Part shown: piece after piece, positions 1 to 6,892 of the stretch
Position numbering within the stretch: the first letter of the stretch is position 1
How the letters are laid out: every line of letters begins with the position of its first letter
NCBI GenBank assembly: GCA_002422795.1
Contig: DITJ01000064.1
Location: forward strand, 1 to 11,005
Length of the DNA stretch: 11,005 nt
Reading direction: 5' to 3'
From: Alphaproteobacteria bacterium UBA6187
Lineage (GTDB): Bacteria > Pseudomonadota > Alphaproteobacteria > Rickettsiales > UBA6187
The notes under the pieces: model-generated
What the model saw: only the letters and a program-made list of their open reading frames with translations
What the model was told of the DNA's origin: nothing
Database searches by the model: none
Made by a program: the position numbers and the translations under genes

Positions 1-294
1 ACAATCAATAATACAAAATTAATTAAAAAAATAATAGAAAGCTTGCAAAAATGCTTCCAAATTACGTCCATGCTTTTCCGGCACTATATTAATTAAATAC
101 AGCATCTTAGGTGGCGATGCGTTTTGAATATATGGTTTATTACGGACATTTTTGCAAAAACCTAGGTAAACTGCGGATTATAGAAAAATGAATTATAGAA
201 TTCGGAATCATTTCGGAATGTAATTTAGCTATAAAATTATAGTTTAACTTTCACATGCTATTAATGAGTCAATTATATTACACGCCCTGTTAAT
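1..294. other. AT-rich stretch without a supported gene
   Basis: I see no convincing gene here. The only item worth recording is a minus-strand reading frame open from about 177 down to a stop at 19-21, roughly 52 codons. Its first ATG is at 105, which would leave a 28-residue peptide beginning MLYLINIVPEKHGRN. It could be the tail of a decayed gene, but I do not recognise it and there is no ribosome binding site I trust. The palindrome TTTTTGCAAAAA lies near 149-160. The right end holds a promoter candidate for the RNA element that follows. Confidence 0.2.
250..279 (+). promoter_or_regulatory. Candidate sigma-70 promoter for RNA element A
   Basis: A TTCACA box (250-255) and a TATATT box (274-279) are separated by 18 bases, each one mismatch from the sigma-70 consensus. 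The predicted start near 286 falls just before the first hairpin of element A at 295, as expected for a stand-alone RNA or leader. In AT-rich DNA such boxes can occur by chance, so the position is the main support. Confidence 0.4.
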
Positions 295-554
295 AAATAG
301 CCATTTTTAACAAGATTCTTGTGTATTTCTTAATAATGGCTATTTTAACTTCGGAAGTGATACGCATATCACTTTGGGGCGTTAGAACCTCACTTATTCC
401 GGCAGTGGCAACTGCCGTAACCAAAACTGCCATCTCGACTACGTCGGGGTGGTAGCGTTATATAACAACCGCTCGCGGTAAAGGCGCTGCGGTCATTGAA
501 TAAGTGACTTCTAAACACCCCGGCACCTGTGCAAAACATTGGTGCCGTTTGTTT
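295..554 (+). ncRNA. Structured RNA element A (unknown class), ending in an intrinsic terminator
   Basis: Read on the plus strand, this segment folds into an ordered set of helices. Hairpin 1 pairs 295-305 with 335-345 and has an inner ACAAG/CTTGT stem. Hairpin 2 pairs AAGTGATA (355-362) with TATCACTT (367-374). A long-range closing stem pairs 376-387 with 509-521 and continues as a perfect 10 bp stem, 390-399 with 498-507. Inside it is a hairpin, CGGCAGT(ggca)ACTGCCG at 400-417. Then comes either a hairpin (427-434 with 448-455) or an H-type pseudoknot (447-453 with 468-474, and 454-457 with 485-488). A terminator closes the element. Element B at 8715-8924 has the same architecture. I do not recognise the class. 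It could be a stand-alone sRNA, a 5' leader of the 94-codon gene, or part of a mobile element. The base pairing is seen directly; the function is unknown. Confidence 0.6.
521..554 (+). terminator. Intrinsic terminator of RNA element A
   Basis: The stem CGGCACC (521-527) pairs perfectly with GGTGCCG (541-547) around a 13-base loop and is followed by TTTGTTT. It lies directly after the closing stem of element A and 22 bases before the ATG at 577. It could end a free RNA or act as an attenuator for the gene behind it. The T-tract is interrupted by one G. Confidence 0.65.
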
Positions 555-576
555 AATATAAACAAGGGGTGTTATT

Positions 577-861
577 ATGTTTGTGAGTCTTTTTAAAAGA
601 AATCCTTCTCCATTATCTCAAGCTCTATCTCTGGCCCAACAAGCTAATGAAATTGTTATGCAGCATAAGCGTAATAAAAATTTTATGCCAAGTGATCAGG
701 ATTTAGAGCTATTACAGAATATTGAAAATGAATTAAATAACGCCGTAGCGGTTACAAATTATGTACGACGCAACTTGCAGCAAAGGCGCAACGGCGAACC
801 AGAAGGCGCTGCAAAATTTACTAATCCTGATATATTTGATTATCACTATCCGGGTAGTTAA
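577..861 (+). CDS. Hypothetical 94-residue protein downstream of RNA element A
   Basis: The ATG at 577 follows a strong Shine-Dalgarno, AAGGGG (564-569), with 7 bases of spacing, so translation from here is likely. The product is a small, soluble, charged protein with no signal peptide or membrane segment. Residues 13-75 look mostly helical, with repeated Leu, Gln, Glu and Asn, including DLELLQNIENELNNA and an RRNLQQRR patch. The C-terminus is more polar and aromatic, ending in DYHYPGS. I do not recognise the family. It lies between RNA element A and the CBASS operon, 137 bases upstream of capV on the same strand. It could be an independent accessory gene or a factor linked to either neighbour, and nothing in the sequence shows a role in CBASS. 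Confidence 0.7.
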   Translation: MFVSLFKRNPSPLSQALSLAQQANEIVMQHKRNKNFMPSDQDLELLQNIENELNNAVAVTNYVRRNLQQRRNGEPEGAAKFTNPDIFDYHYPGS

Positions 862-901
862 TACAGAATCATATAAATCATAAATTATTTTTTATAAGAC
901 C

Positions 902-988
902 TTGATATATAGCAATTGCATCACCATATAATCCACACCTGGCAGTAAAGATAGTGACTGTACTGCTATAGGTATGCAATCTTATAAT
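902..988 (+). promoter_or_regulatory. Candidate promoter region of the CBASS operon
   Basis: Two perfect TATAAT boxes lie before capV. The first (927-932) has a TTGATA box at 902-907, but with a long 19-base spacer. The second (983-988) lacks a good -35 box and would start transcription near 995, almost at the capV ATG at 999. Neither is decisive. The gap after the 94-codon gene shows no terminator, so read-through from upstream is also possible. Confidence 0.3.
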
Positions 989-998
989 CCATTTATTT

Positions 999-2090
999 AT
1001 GCCATCGACTCAACCAAGAAATGTATTTAGAGTATTGTCTATTGATGGAGGTGGGTTTAGGGGGCTTTATACAGCAACACTTTTAAATACCCTTGCCAGA
1101 CGATTTTCAGAAAATAGTGATGTTCCTTTAGATATTGGTAAGAAATTTGACCTTATTGTAGGAACTAGTACGGGCGGCATTTTAGCTTGCGCTTTGGCAG
1201 CAGGGATTCCTATCAATGATATTAGCAATATCTATGTAAAGCATGGAAAGGATATATTTTCTAATCCACAGCCAGAAAATAAACTGAAACTGCTTTTTTG
1301 GGGATGCGCCAATAAAAGAAAAAATTCATGTGATGCTGGCAAGTTAAATGCAATTCTCAAAAGCACCTTTAGTGATACCACAATAAAACAAATTTATACC
1401 AACCGTAATATAGCCTTATGTATTCCTACTATAGATGCCGTTACTCATCATCCTTGGGTATTTAAAACACCGCATAATAAAGGAAAGAATCGTGATGATA
1501 ACTATTCTTTGGTAGATGTTTGCATGGCTACAAGTGCCGCACCTATCTACTTTCCAATTCATGAGTGTGCTTCACCAGATAACAAGGCAGGAAAACAATT
1601 CTTTGTGGATGGTGGTTTGTGGGCTAATAATCCTGTGTTAATTGGTATGGCTGAAGCTTTACAGATAAACCAGAATAAAGAAATTGAAATCATTTCAATT
1701 GGCACATTACCTGCTCCAGTCGGCTCTGTAATTCAAAAGGTAAGGCGTGGTCTGCTAGATTGGAAATTTGGAGCTGAGGCATTATTGCTTGGCATGGATG
1801 CTCAAGCGTCTGGATATGATTATACAGCGCAGTTTTTAGCTACTTCTTTATCAGGAAAATGTACCGTAATACGCATTGATAAAAATAAAGTATGTCCATC
1901 GCCGGATCAGGCTAAATGCCTGGCAATGGATGCAGCAGATGATTGTAATATATCTGTTCTAACTAAATTAGCCGAATCTGCAGCAGATAGAATACACGGA
2001 GAAGAAATGGCAAAAATTAATAGGGGAGAAATCAGCATTATAGCTGATATATTCCAGAATCTTACTCCATTAAAAGTTGATGGCAAATAA
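999..2090 (+). CDS. capV: CapV: patatin-like phospholipase, type II CBASS effector
   Basis: This 363-residue protein is a patatin-family phospholipase. It shows the oxyanion-hole loop DGGGFRG (residues 16-22), the nucleophile elbow GTSTG with Ser57 (55-59), and the catalytic-dyad Asp204 in VDGGLWANNP. Patatin effectors of CBASS are switched on by a cyclic dinucleotide (3',3'-cGAMP for the Vibrio cholerae homologue) and degrade inner-membrane phospholipids, stopping growth of the infected cell. There is no signal peptide, which fits action from the cytoplasm. It is the first gene of the operon, and its stop codon shares one base with the ATG of the CD-NTase frame (TAATG at 2088-2092). The start at ATG 999 is set by an upstream in-frame stop at 969-971 with no usable alternative start codon between. 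No Shine-Dalgarno is visible, so the mRNA may be leaderless or poorly initiated. Family and operon role are near certain; the exact activating nucleotide is inferred. Confidence 0.95.
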   Translation: MPSTQPRNVFRVLSIDGGGFRGLYTATLLNTLARRFSENSDVPLDIGKKFDLIVGTSTGGILACALAAGIPINDISNIYVKHGKDIFSNPQPENKLKLLFWGCANKRKNSCDAGKLNAILKSTFSDTTIKQIYTNRNIALCIPTIDAVTHHPWVFKTPHNKGKNRDDNYSLVDVCMATSAAPIYFPIHECASPDNKAGKQFFVDGGLWANNPVLIGMAEALQINQNKEIEIISIGTLPAPVGSVIQKVRRGLLDWKFGAEALLLGMDAQASGYDYTAQFLATSLSGKCTVIRIDKNKVCPSPDQAKCLAMDAADDCNISVLTKLAESAADRIHGEEMAKINRGEISIIADIFQNLTPLKVDGK

Positions 2091-3229
2091 TGGGCTTCTT
2101 ATTAAAAGTTGTCCTAGGGACAACTGCAGGATTATTAATAGAAAAATTTATAAGGAAAAAACAGATGTTTGATTTCTCAAAACAATTAAAGAAATTCCAT
2201 GATGAGCATGTGAGATTAAGTGAAGAGCAACAAGCAGAAATGAGAGAAAGAAGGAATACTAACCAAGCAAGATTACGAACTGGCTTAAATGCAGCAGAAG
2301 ATCCAGCACCTCTTGAATTTATTAAACAAGGGTCTTACGCTATGAAAACGATGATACAAGCCCCTGATAATAAATATGATATTGATGATGGCGTGGTTTT
2401 TGATGAAGATGATTTAATTGGCCCAAATGGGGGCGTTTATAGCGCCTTAGATACACGTAAGATGGTACTTGAAGCATTACAAGATGCACGTTTTAAGACA
2501 GATCCAGAATTGAAAGAAAATTGTGTTAGGGTTCATTATAATGAAGGTTACCATGTTGATGTGCCAGCTTATAAGAAAGTTAAAACACAGGATGTTTATG
2601 GCAAAGACGTGACTATTCTCGAACATGCTGGTGCTAGCTGGCAAGAATCAGCACCGCAAGCTGTAACAACATGGTTTAACCAGGCGAATAAGGATTTAAG
2701 TCCCGCTGAAGATCCAGGACAGTTCCGCCGGGTTGTGCGCTTACTAAAAATGTATACCAAGAGAACCAACACATCAAATAATAAAAGCCCTAGTGGTTTT
2801 GTTATCTCTGTACTTGCAAAAGAATGCTATAAACCTGATGCAGAAAGATTAGATAGGGCCGTATATAATACTATTGTTGCTATACATGAGCGTCTTAAAT
2901 ATAGCACAGTAGTAAAGCACCCAATTCTAGAAAAAAATCTTGCAGAGGATAATGACAATAAGGTTATATACCTGAAAAACCAAATCGAAACTCATATAGA
3001 TAGCTTAGCTGGGCTTTTTGATAATGATATAAGTAATCAAGATGCGGCTAAAATCTGGGGCAATCTATTTAAGCACGAATTCTTTAACGATATTACAGCG
3101 CAAAAAGTATTTATTACTCCCAGTACAGTTAACACTGGCATTTTAAATGATAGTTTCTTTAGTAATGACGAAGGAAAGCTTTCTGCGCAGCCACGAGAAG
3201 TAAAGAAAGAGCAAGTCAGGTTTGGTTGA
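2090..3229 (+). CDS. cdnA: DncV-like CD-NTase, cyclic dinucleotide synthase of type II CBASS
   Basis: This is a cGAS/DncV-like nucleotidyltransferase, 379 residues from the first ATG. The nucleotidyltransferase core is visible: QGSY with Gly81-Ser82, the metal-binding pair Asp97 and Asp99 in YDIDDG, and the third acidic residue Asp157 in HVDVPAY. A DncV-like helical region follows (WFNQ near 195, then RRVVRLLKMYTKR). DncV makes 3',3'-cGAMP from ATP and GTP; the same product is inferred here. The C-terminus ends in VRFG, a terminal glycine as in DncV, which suits conjugation by Cap2. The start is uncertain. ATG 2090 overlaps the capV stop and adds a hydrophobic 25-residue lead. ATG 2165 (354 residues) has a better Shine-Dalgarno, AAGGAA, and aligns better with the DncV N-terminus. 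The last bases overlap cap2 by 4. The symbol follows CBASS naming for DncV-like synthases; clade assignment would need a tree. Confidence 0.95.
   Translation: MGFLLKVVLGTTAGLLIEKFIRKKQMFDFSKQLKKFHDEHVRLSEEQQAEMRERRNTNQARLRTGLNAAEDPAPLEFIKQGSYAMKTMIQAPDNKYDIDDGVVFDEDDLIGPNGGVYSALDTRKMVLEALQDARFKTDPELKENCVRVHYNEGYHVDVPAYKKVKTQDVYGKDVTILEHAGASWQESAPQAVTTWFNQANKDLSPAEDPGQFRRVVRLLKMYTKRTNTSNNKSPSGFVISVLAKECYKPDAERLDRAVYNTIVAIHERLKYSTVVKHPILEKNLAEDNDNKVIYLKNQIETHIDSLAGLFDNDISNQDAAKIWGNLFKHEFFNDITAQKVFITPSTVNTGILNDSFFSNDEGKLSAQPREVKKEQVRFG
2152..2157 (+). promoter_or_regulatory. Ribosome binding site supporting an internal CD-NTase start at 2165
   Basis: AAGGAA (2152-2157) lies 7 bases before an in-frame ATG at 2165-2167. 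The first in-frame ATG at 2090 has no clear Shine-Dalgarno and would depend on coupling to the capV stop. This site favours a 354-residue product beginning MFDFSKQLKKF, though both forms may be made. Confidence 0.5.
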
Positions 3230-4974
3230 TTTTGGATAAGATTATAAATATTATCAATGAAATTGAGGCACATCTAGGGCGGTGTAAATGTACTTACGCA
3301 AAACTGCCAAACCTAGTTTTGCGTAAGTATAACGGGTATAATTTTATAGCTGGATGGGAAATTGATACAGCCATATCTTTTGAAAGTAGCACTATTAAAT
3401 TACATGTATTAATTGATGCTTTATTTCCGCATACTGAAATCAAGTTTGCGATAAATATTTCCGATAAATACTTAAAGTGGCCTCATGTAGAGAAGCAAAA
3501 TATACTATGCTTGGAATTACCGTCTAAAGAAATAAACCAAGAAATTACTGATTACTTTGTCTACTGTATTAAAGCTGCGAACGACTTTATAAAGAAAATA
3601 GTTTCCGGTGATATGGATGAGGATTTTATTAAGGAATTTCTATCATATTGGGATAAAAAAGTTAATAATAAAGTTGAATATACCACAATTCTTAATTGGC
3701 CCAATACCTTGGAAAAGGCCGTATATGTAGAGGTAGAAGGGAAAGAAAAAGTAGTATTGATAGGGGAAGATCAAGAGAAATTACGATGCTGGCTAAAAAA
3801 TTTCCTACCTACTGTACACAAGAGATTTAGCTTTAGTAAAATATTTATTATTAAGTTAGATAATTACAGTTTAATTCCTGAAGATTATCCTGATACTATC
3901 AGTGATATCTTAGCATTAGTTTCTGAATGTTCATCACATCTTATAAAAGATATTGAACAATCTATTTGGCAGAACAAAAGAACCAGGATCTTATTAGCAA
4001 TTCCTGATCAACAAGTCCAGTATGGCCTTGCTGGAATATCAATTATGAATCCAGGAAGTGTTAAAGGTTTTAGAAAAGGAGTCTCCCTTCCTGAGAATAT
4101 AAAAAACGGTATATACAGCAACAATAAGATTACACGACATAATGTAAAACGTGCAGAACCTGCCTGGGTGCATGGAAGGTATGTTAATCCACATGTAACC
4201 ATGTTACATGAAAAATCTATATGTTTTATTGGGTGCGGCTCTCTTGGTTCAGGTGTTGCAAAACTATGTGCAGCCGCTGGCATAGGAAATATAACCTTAA
4301 TTGACCATGATAACCTGTCTTGGGCAAACACAAGTAGGCATGAACTAGGTGGTTATTTGGTAGGAAAAAACAAGGCGGAAGCGTTAGAACATATATTAAC
4401 AGCATCATTTCCTAACATAAATGTTACTTCTTATAACTTAACCTTTGAGAATGTTTATAAACATAAAGCGAATATTTTAAAGAACCATGATTTGATTATT
4501 TCTACCACGGGAAATTGGAAAACAGAATGCTTGCTAAATGAGCTAATTCAATCTGGGGAATTACCACCTGCAATTCTAGGATGGGTAGAATCATTTGCTT
4601 TGGTAGGGCATACTATACTTATATCAAAGGAAGGTAAAAGCTTATTAGATTATTTTCATAATAAAAACTACTTTAATAACTGCATAACATCACCTGATAG
4701 TACACAAAATTACCGTGAAATGGCTTGTGGTAATTACTTCCAGCCATATGGATATATAGAACTTGTCTCTACTCAAACATTAGTAGCTGACACAGTTTTA
4801 GATTTTATTCTAGGAAAAATTACTCCACATGAATATCGTTGCTGGATAGCACAAAAGAAAAAGTTTATTGAAAACAAGGTGGTATTAACTGATCATGGAG
4901 AGAAGATAATAGCCCAAAATGGATATGGAATCCAAATGGAAAATCCTACTATACCAAAACCTGAACTTAAATAG
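3226..4974 (+). CDS. cap2: Cap2: E2-E1 ubiquitin-transfer-like fusion of type II CBASS
   Basis: This 582-residue protein fuses an N-terminal E2-like domain to a C-terminal ThiF/E1-like adenylation domain. The E2 active-site cysteine is most likely Cys95 in NILCLEL. The E1 part has the ATP-binding GCGSLG loop (336-341), IDHD with Asp360 and Asp362, the ATP-contacting Asn368 and Arg371 in ANTSRHE, and a probable catalytic cysteine, Cys501, in MACGNY. In type II CBASS, Cap2 adenylates the C-terminal glycine of the CD-NTase, passes it through thioesters and joins it to a target, priming second-messenger synthesis. Translation starts at TTG 3226, overlapping the CD-NTase stop as TTGA. An in-frame TTG at 3232 is an alternative. 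AGG at 3218-3220 is the likely, weak, Shine-Dalgarno. Length and domain order fit the family. The catalytic cysteines are assigned by motif position, not by alignment. Confidence 0.95.
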   Translation: MILDKIINIINEIEAHLGRCKCTYAKLPNLVLRKYNGYNFIAGWEIDTAISFESSTIKLHVLIDALFPHTEIKFAINISDKYLKWPHVEKQNILCLELPSKEINQEITDYFVYCIKAANDFIKKIVSGDMDEDFIKEFLSYWDKKVNNKVEYTTILNWPNTLEKAVYVEVEGKEKVVLIGEDQEKLRCWLKNFLPTVHKRFSFSKIFIIKLDNYSLIPEDYPDTISDILALVSECSSHLIKDIEQSIWQNKRTRILLAIPDQQVQYGLAGISIMNPGSVKGFRKGVSLPENIKNGIYSNNKITRHNVKRAEPAWVHGRYVNPHVTMLHEKSICFIGCGSLGSGVAKLCAAAGIGNITLIDHDNLSWANTSRHELGGYLVGKNKAEALEHILTASFPNINVTSYNLTFENVYKHKANILKNHDLIISTTGNWKTECLLNELIQSGELPPAILGWVESFALVGHTILISKEGKSLLDYFHNKNYFNNCITSPDSTQNYREMACGNYFQPYGYIELVSTQTLVADTVLDFILGKITPHEYRCWIAQKKKFIENKVVLTDHGEKIIAQNGYGIQMENPTIPKPELK

Positions 4975-4988
4975 ATAGCGCAGAAAAC

Positions 4989-5459
4989 GTGAAAAATGAG
5001 CTAAAATATAAGATTAATAATATCCAGAATCTATCCATAACGGCGGAAGTTTATCATCATATTGTAGCACATAGGCAATTAAACGATAAACAAGAGGAAT
5101 CTGGAGGGCAATTATTTGCGTATATTGACCGCTACAATGTTAATATTATAAAAGCTACGGGCCCTAATAAGTTAGATAAGAGAGGCAGATTTTCTTTTTT
5201 ACCTTCTATATTCTATCAAAGGCAAGAAATTCAGCATTTTTATTGCAAAGGGCTTCATTATGTAGGTGATTGGCATACACATCCAGAGGTTTTTCCTAAA
5301 CCATCAAGAATTGATATTTATTCAATGCAAAAGGCTTTCCAGAAATCACAGCATGATTTACAATGGTTTATTATGATTATTGTTGGGCAGGATAATTCAT
5401 TAGACGGACTTTCTGTAAATCTAATAAACCATACTGAATGTATTCGTTTATATTCCTAA
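4989..5459 (+). CDS. cap3: Cap3: JAB/JAMM metallo-isopeptidase of type II CBASS
   Basis: This 156-residue protein has a complete JAMM zinc-protease signature: Glu37 in ESGGQLF, then His96-Thr-His98, seven residues, Ser106, two residues and Asp109, matching the canonical HxH-x7-S-x2-D spacing. In type II CBASS, Cap3 cuts the bond between the C-terminus of the CD-NTase and the partner to which Cap2 attached it, holding the system in check. The start is GTG 4989, 14 bases after the cap2 stop, with no strong Shine-Dalgarno. A nearby ATG at 4996 is in another frame and stops at once. It is the last gene of the operon. I see only weak AT-rich pairing after it, so read-through into the dioxygenase gene is possible. 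Confidence 0.93.
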   Translation: MKNELKYKINNIQNLSITAEVYHHIVAHRQLNDKQEESGGQLFAYIDRYNVNIIKATGPNKLDKRGRFSFLPSIFYQRQEIQHFYCKGLHYVGDWHTHPEVFPKPSRIDIYSMQKAFQKSQHDLQWFIMIIVGQDNSLDGLSVNLINHTECIRLYS

Positions 5460-5485
5460 ATATAATTATTTAATATTTTATAAAA

Positions 5486-6253
5486 ATGCAAAAACATAAA
5501 ACCCTCGCACTCTTCATCGGCCACGGCTCTCCCATGAATGCCATTGAAGATAATGAATTCAGTCGTGGATGGGCAGAAATTGTCAGGAAAATCCCTAAGC
5601 CAAAGGCTATCCTTTGCATTTCCGCACATTGGGAAACGCAAGGTGCATTTGTAACGGCAATGGATAAGCCTAAAACAATCCATGATTTTGGCGGCTTCCC
5701 GCAAGCTCTTTTTGATGTGCAGTATAATGCACCAGGTAGCCCAGAACTTGCCAGGCGTATTACTGGATTAACTGGTAGCAAGCTTAATTATGATTGGGGT
5801 CTAGATCATGGCGCGTGGAGCGTGTTACTTCCAATGTATCCGGCTGCAGATATTCCAGTAGTACAACTTAGCCTGGATAAAGCAAAATCCCCTCTTGAGC
5901 ATTATGAACTTGCCAAAAAGCTTGCGCCGCTTCGTGATGAAAATGTTCTTATTATTAGTAGCGGCGATATTGTGCATAATTTGCGCATGTTCCGTTTCCA
6001 CGCCGAAAAACCGTATGACTGGGCGGAAAGATTTAATAATAAAATCAAAGAATTAATTGCATCCAACAAGCATGAGGAAATAATAAATTTTCAAGCCCTG
6101 GGGCAAGATGCCGCACTTGCGATTCCTACCCAGGAACATTTCCTGCCACTTTTATATATCCTGGCTTTGCAAGAACCAGGTGAGCAAATTTCTTTCTTTA
6201 ATGATAAGGTAATAAGCTCTATATCTATGACTTCTGTATTTATAGGAAAATAG
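5486..6253 (+). CDS. ygiD: LigB-family extradiol dioxygenase (YgiD / 4,5-DOPA dioxygenase-like)
   Basis: This 255-residue protein belongs to the class III extradiol ring-cleavage dioxygenases (LigB fold), close to Escherichia coli YgiD and plant DODA. Conserved histidines expected at the metal and active site are visible: His13 in GHGSPM, His48 in SAHWET, His108 in LDHGAW, His164 in GDIVHN and His218 in TQEHFLP. Such enzymes open catechol rings such as DOPA; the natural substrate here is unknown. Length is typical and no residue looks broken. The ATG at 5486 has no good Shine-Dalgarno. It starts 26 bases after cap3, and a TATAAT box at 5461-5466 might give it its own transcript. Its stop overlaps the Shine-Dalgarno of gloA, so the two form a pair. 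It looks like a resident metabolic gene rather than part of the CBASS system. Confidence 0.88.
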   Translation: MQKHKTLALFIGHGSPMNAIEDNEFSRGWAEIVRKIPKPKAILCISAHWETQGAFVTAMDKPKTIHDFGGFPQALFDVQYNAPGSPELARRITGLTGSKLNYDWGLDHGAWSVLLPMYPAADIPVVQLSLDKAKSPLEHYELAKKLAPLRDENVLIISSGDIVHNLRMFRFHAEKPYDWAERFNNKIKELIASNKHEEIINFQALGQDAALAIPTQEHFLPLLYILALQEPGEQISFFNDKVISSISMTSVFIGK

Positions 6254-6260
6254 GAAATTT

Positions 6261-6656
6261 ATGCCACAATTCCAAATGCTACACACAATGATACGTGTAT
6301 TCGACCTGCAAAAATCCATAGAGTTTTATACCAAACACCTGGGTATGAAAGTATTACGCCAGAAAGATTACCCCGATGGCAAATTTACCCTGGCCTTTGT
6401 CGGCTATGGCGATGAAGCAAGCAATACCGTGATTGAACTAACCCATAACTGGGAACAGGAAACACCTTATGAAATCGGCACTGGCTTTGGACATATTGCG
6501 CTTGGTGTGCCAGATATTTATGCCACTTGTGCGGAACTAGAAAAAGCAGGTGTAAAAATCCTTCGCGCTCCTGGCCCAATGAAACATGGCAATACAGTAA
6601 TTGCATTCATTGCCGACCCGGATGGCTATAAAATAGAGCTTATTGAACGGAAATAA
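6261..6656 (+). CDS. gloA: Lactoylglutathione lyase (glyoxalase I)
   Basis: This 131-residue VOC-superfamily protein matches glyoxalase I, which isomerises the methylglyoxal-glutathione hemithioacetal to S-lactoylglutathione in the cytosol. The four metal ligands are in their expected places: His8, Glu59 in VIELTHNW, His78 in GFGHIA and Glu126 in YKIELIE. FYTKHLGM near 22-29 and DPDGYKIE near the end are typical of the family, and so is the length. AGGAAA (6252-6257), overlapping the stop of the dioxygenase gene, is the ribosome binding site, so the two genes are probably co-transcribed. The short form without insertions suggests the Ni/Co-type bacterial enzyme, by comparison with Escherichia coli. 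Confidence 0.93.
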   Translation: MPQFQMLHTMIRVFDLQKSIEFYTKHLGMKVLRQKDYPDGKFTLAFVGYGDEASNTVIELTHNWEQETPYEIGTGFGHIALGVPDIYATCAELEKAGVKILRAPGPMKHGNTVIAFIADPDGYKIELIERK

Positions 6657-6736
6657 TAAAAGGTACTAGGTAAGCCCCTTCAATGCGGGTCACGCGAAGG
6701 GCGCGGGGCATTTGCAGATACAGAAAAATTTTTTAG

Positions 6737-6761
6737 TGTCCGTCCGGTAATGTCCGTCCGG
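6737..6761. repeat. Two direct copies of TGTCCGTCCGG
   Basis: The 11-base unit occurs at 6737-6747 and 6751-6761, separated by TAA, and is followed by a run of T. Each copy also contains a tandem GTCC. It could be a protein-binding site or chance duplication; nothing fixes its role. Confidence 0.5.
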
Positions 6762-6793
6762 CTTTTTATAAGTGACTTTGAAGAAGGTTATTT

Positions 6794-6892
6794 ATGGAAG
6801 TGGCCGCTAAAGGTGGTGCGCTTAAAGCAAGCAATCTTGATGCCGTGGTATTAATGCTAAATGTTGTACTGCAGAAAGAGGGATATTTATAG
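6794..6892 (+). CDS. Possible 32-residue small ORF or gene remnant
   Basis: ATG 6794 follows an excellent Shine-Dalgarno, GAAGAAGG (6780-6787), at 6-base spacing, and the frame runs 32 codons to TAG 6890-6892. The peptide begins MEVAAKGGALKAS and ends in QKEGYL, with a hydrophobic stretch AVVLMLNVVL in the middle. An in-frame stop lies just upstream. I do not recognise it. It may be a real small protein or a fragment left after a deletion. Confidence 0.3.
   Translation: MEVAAKGGALKASNLDAVVLMLNVVLQKEGYL

Noticed and set aside
376..521. Closing stems read as terminal inverted repeats of a small transposable element
   Set aside because: The ends start with GGGG and could suggest a MITE, but I found no target-site duplication and the internal ordered helices with a terminator fit an RNA better; not fully excluded.
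295..554. Retron, omega-RNA/IscB-type RNA or group I/II intron as an explanation of element A or B
   Set aside because: No reverse transcriptase, IscB/TnpB-like nuclease or maturase is present in the window, and I could not match the core motifs of these classes; an orphan copy cannot be excluded.
3037..3273. Minus-strand open frame of 78 codons across the CD-NTase/cap2 junction
   Set aside because: It is a shadow of two well-supported genes on the other strand and has no recognisable protein pattern.
4008..4408. Minus-strand open frames inside cap2
   Set aside because: They lie opposite the E1 ATP-binding region of cap2, whose motifs are intact, and resemble no protein I know.
5456..5781. 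Minus-strand open frames over the start of the dioxygenase gene
   Set aside because: They overlap a clear LigB-family gene with all its histidines and have no supporting start signals.
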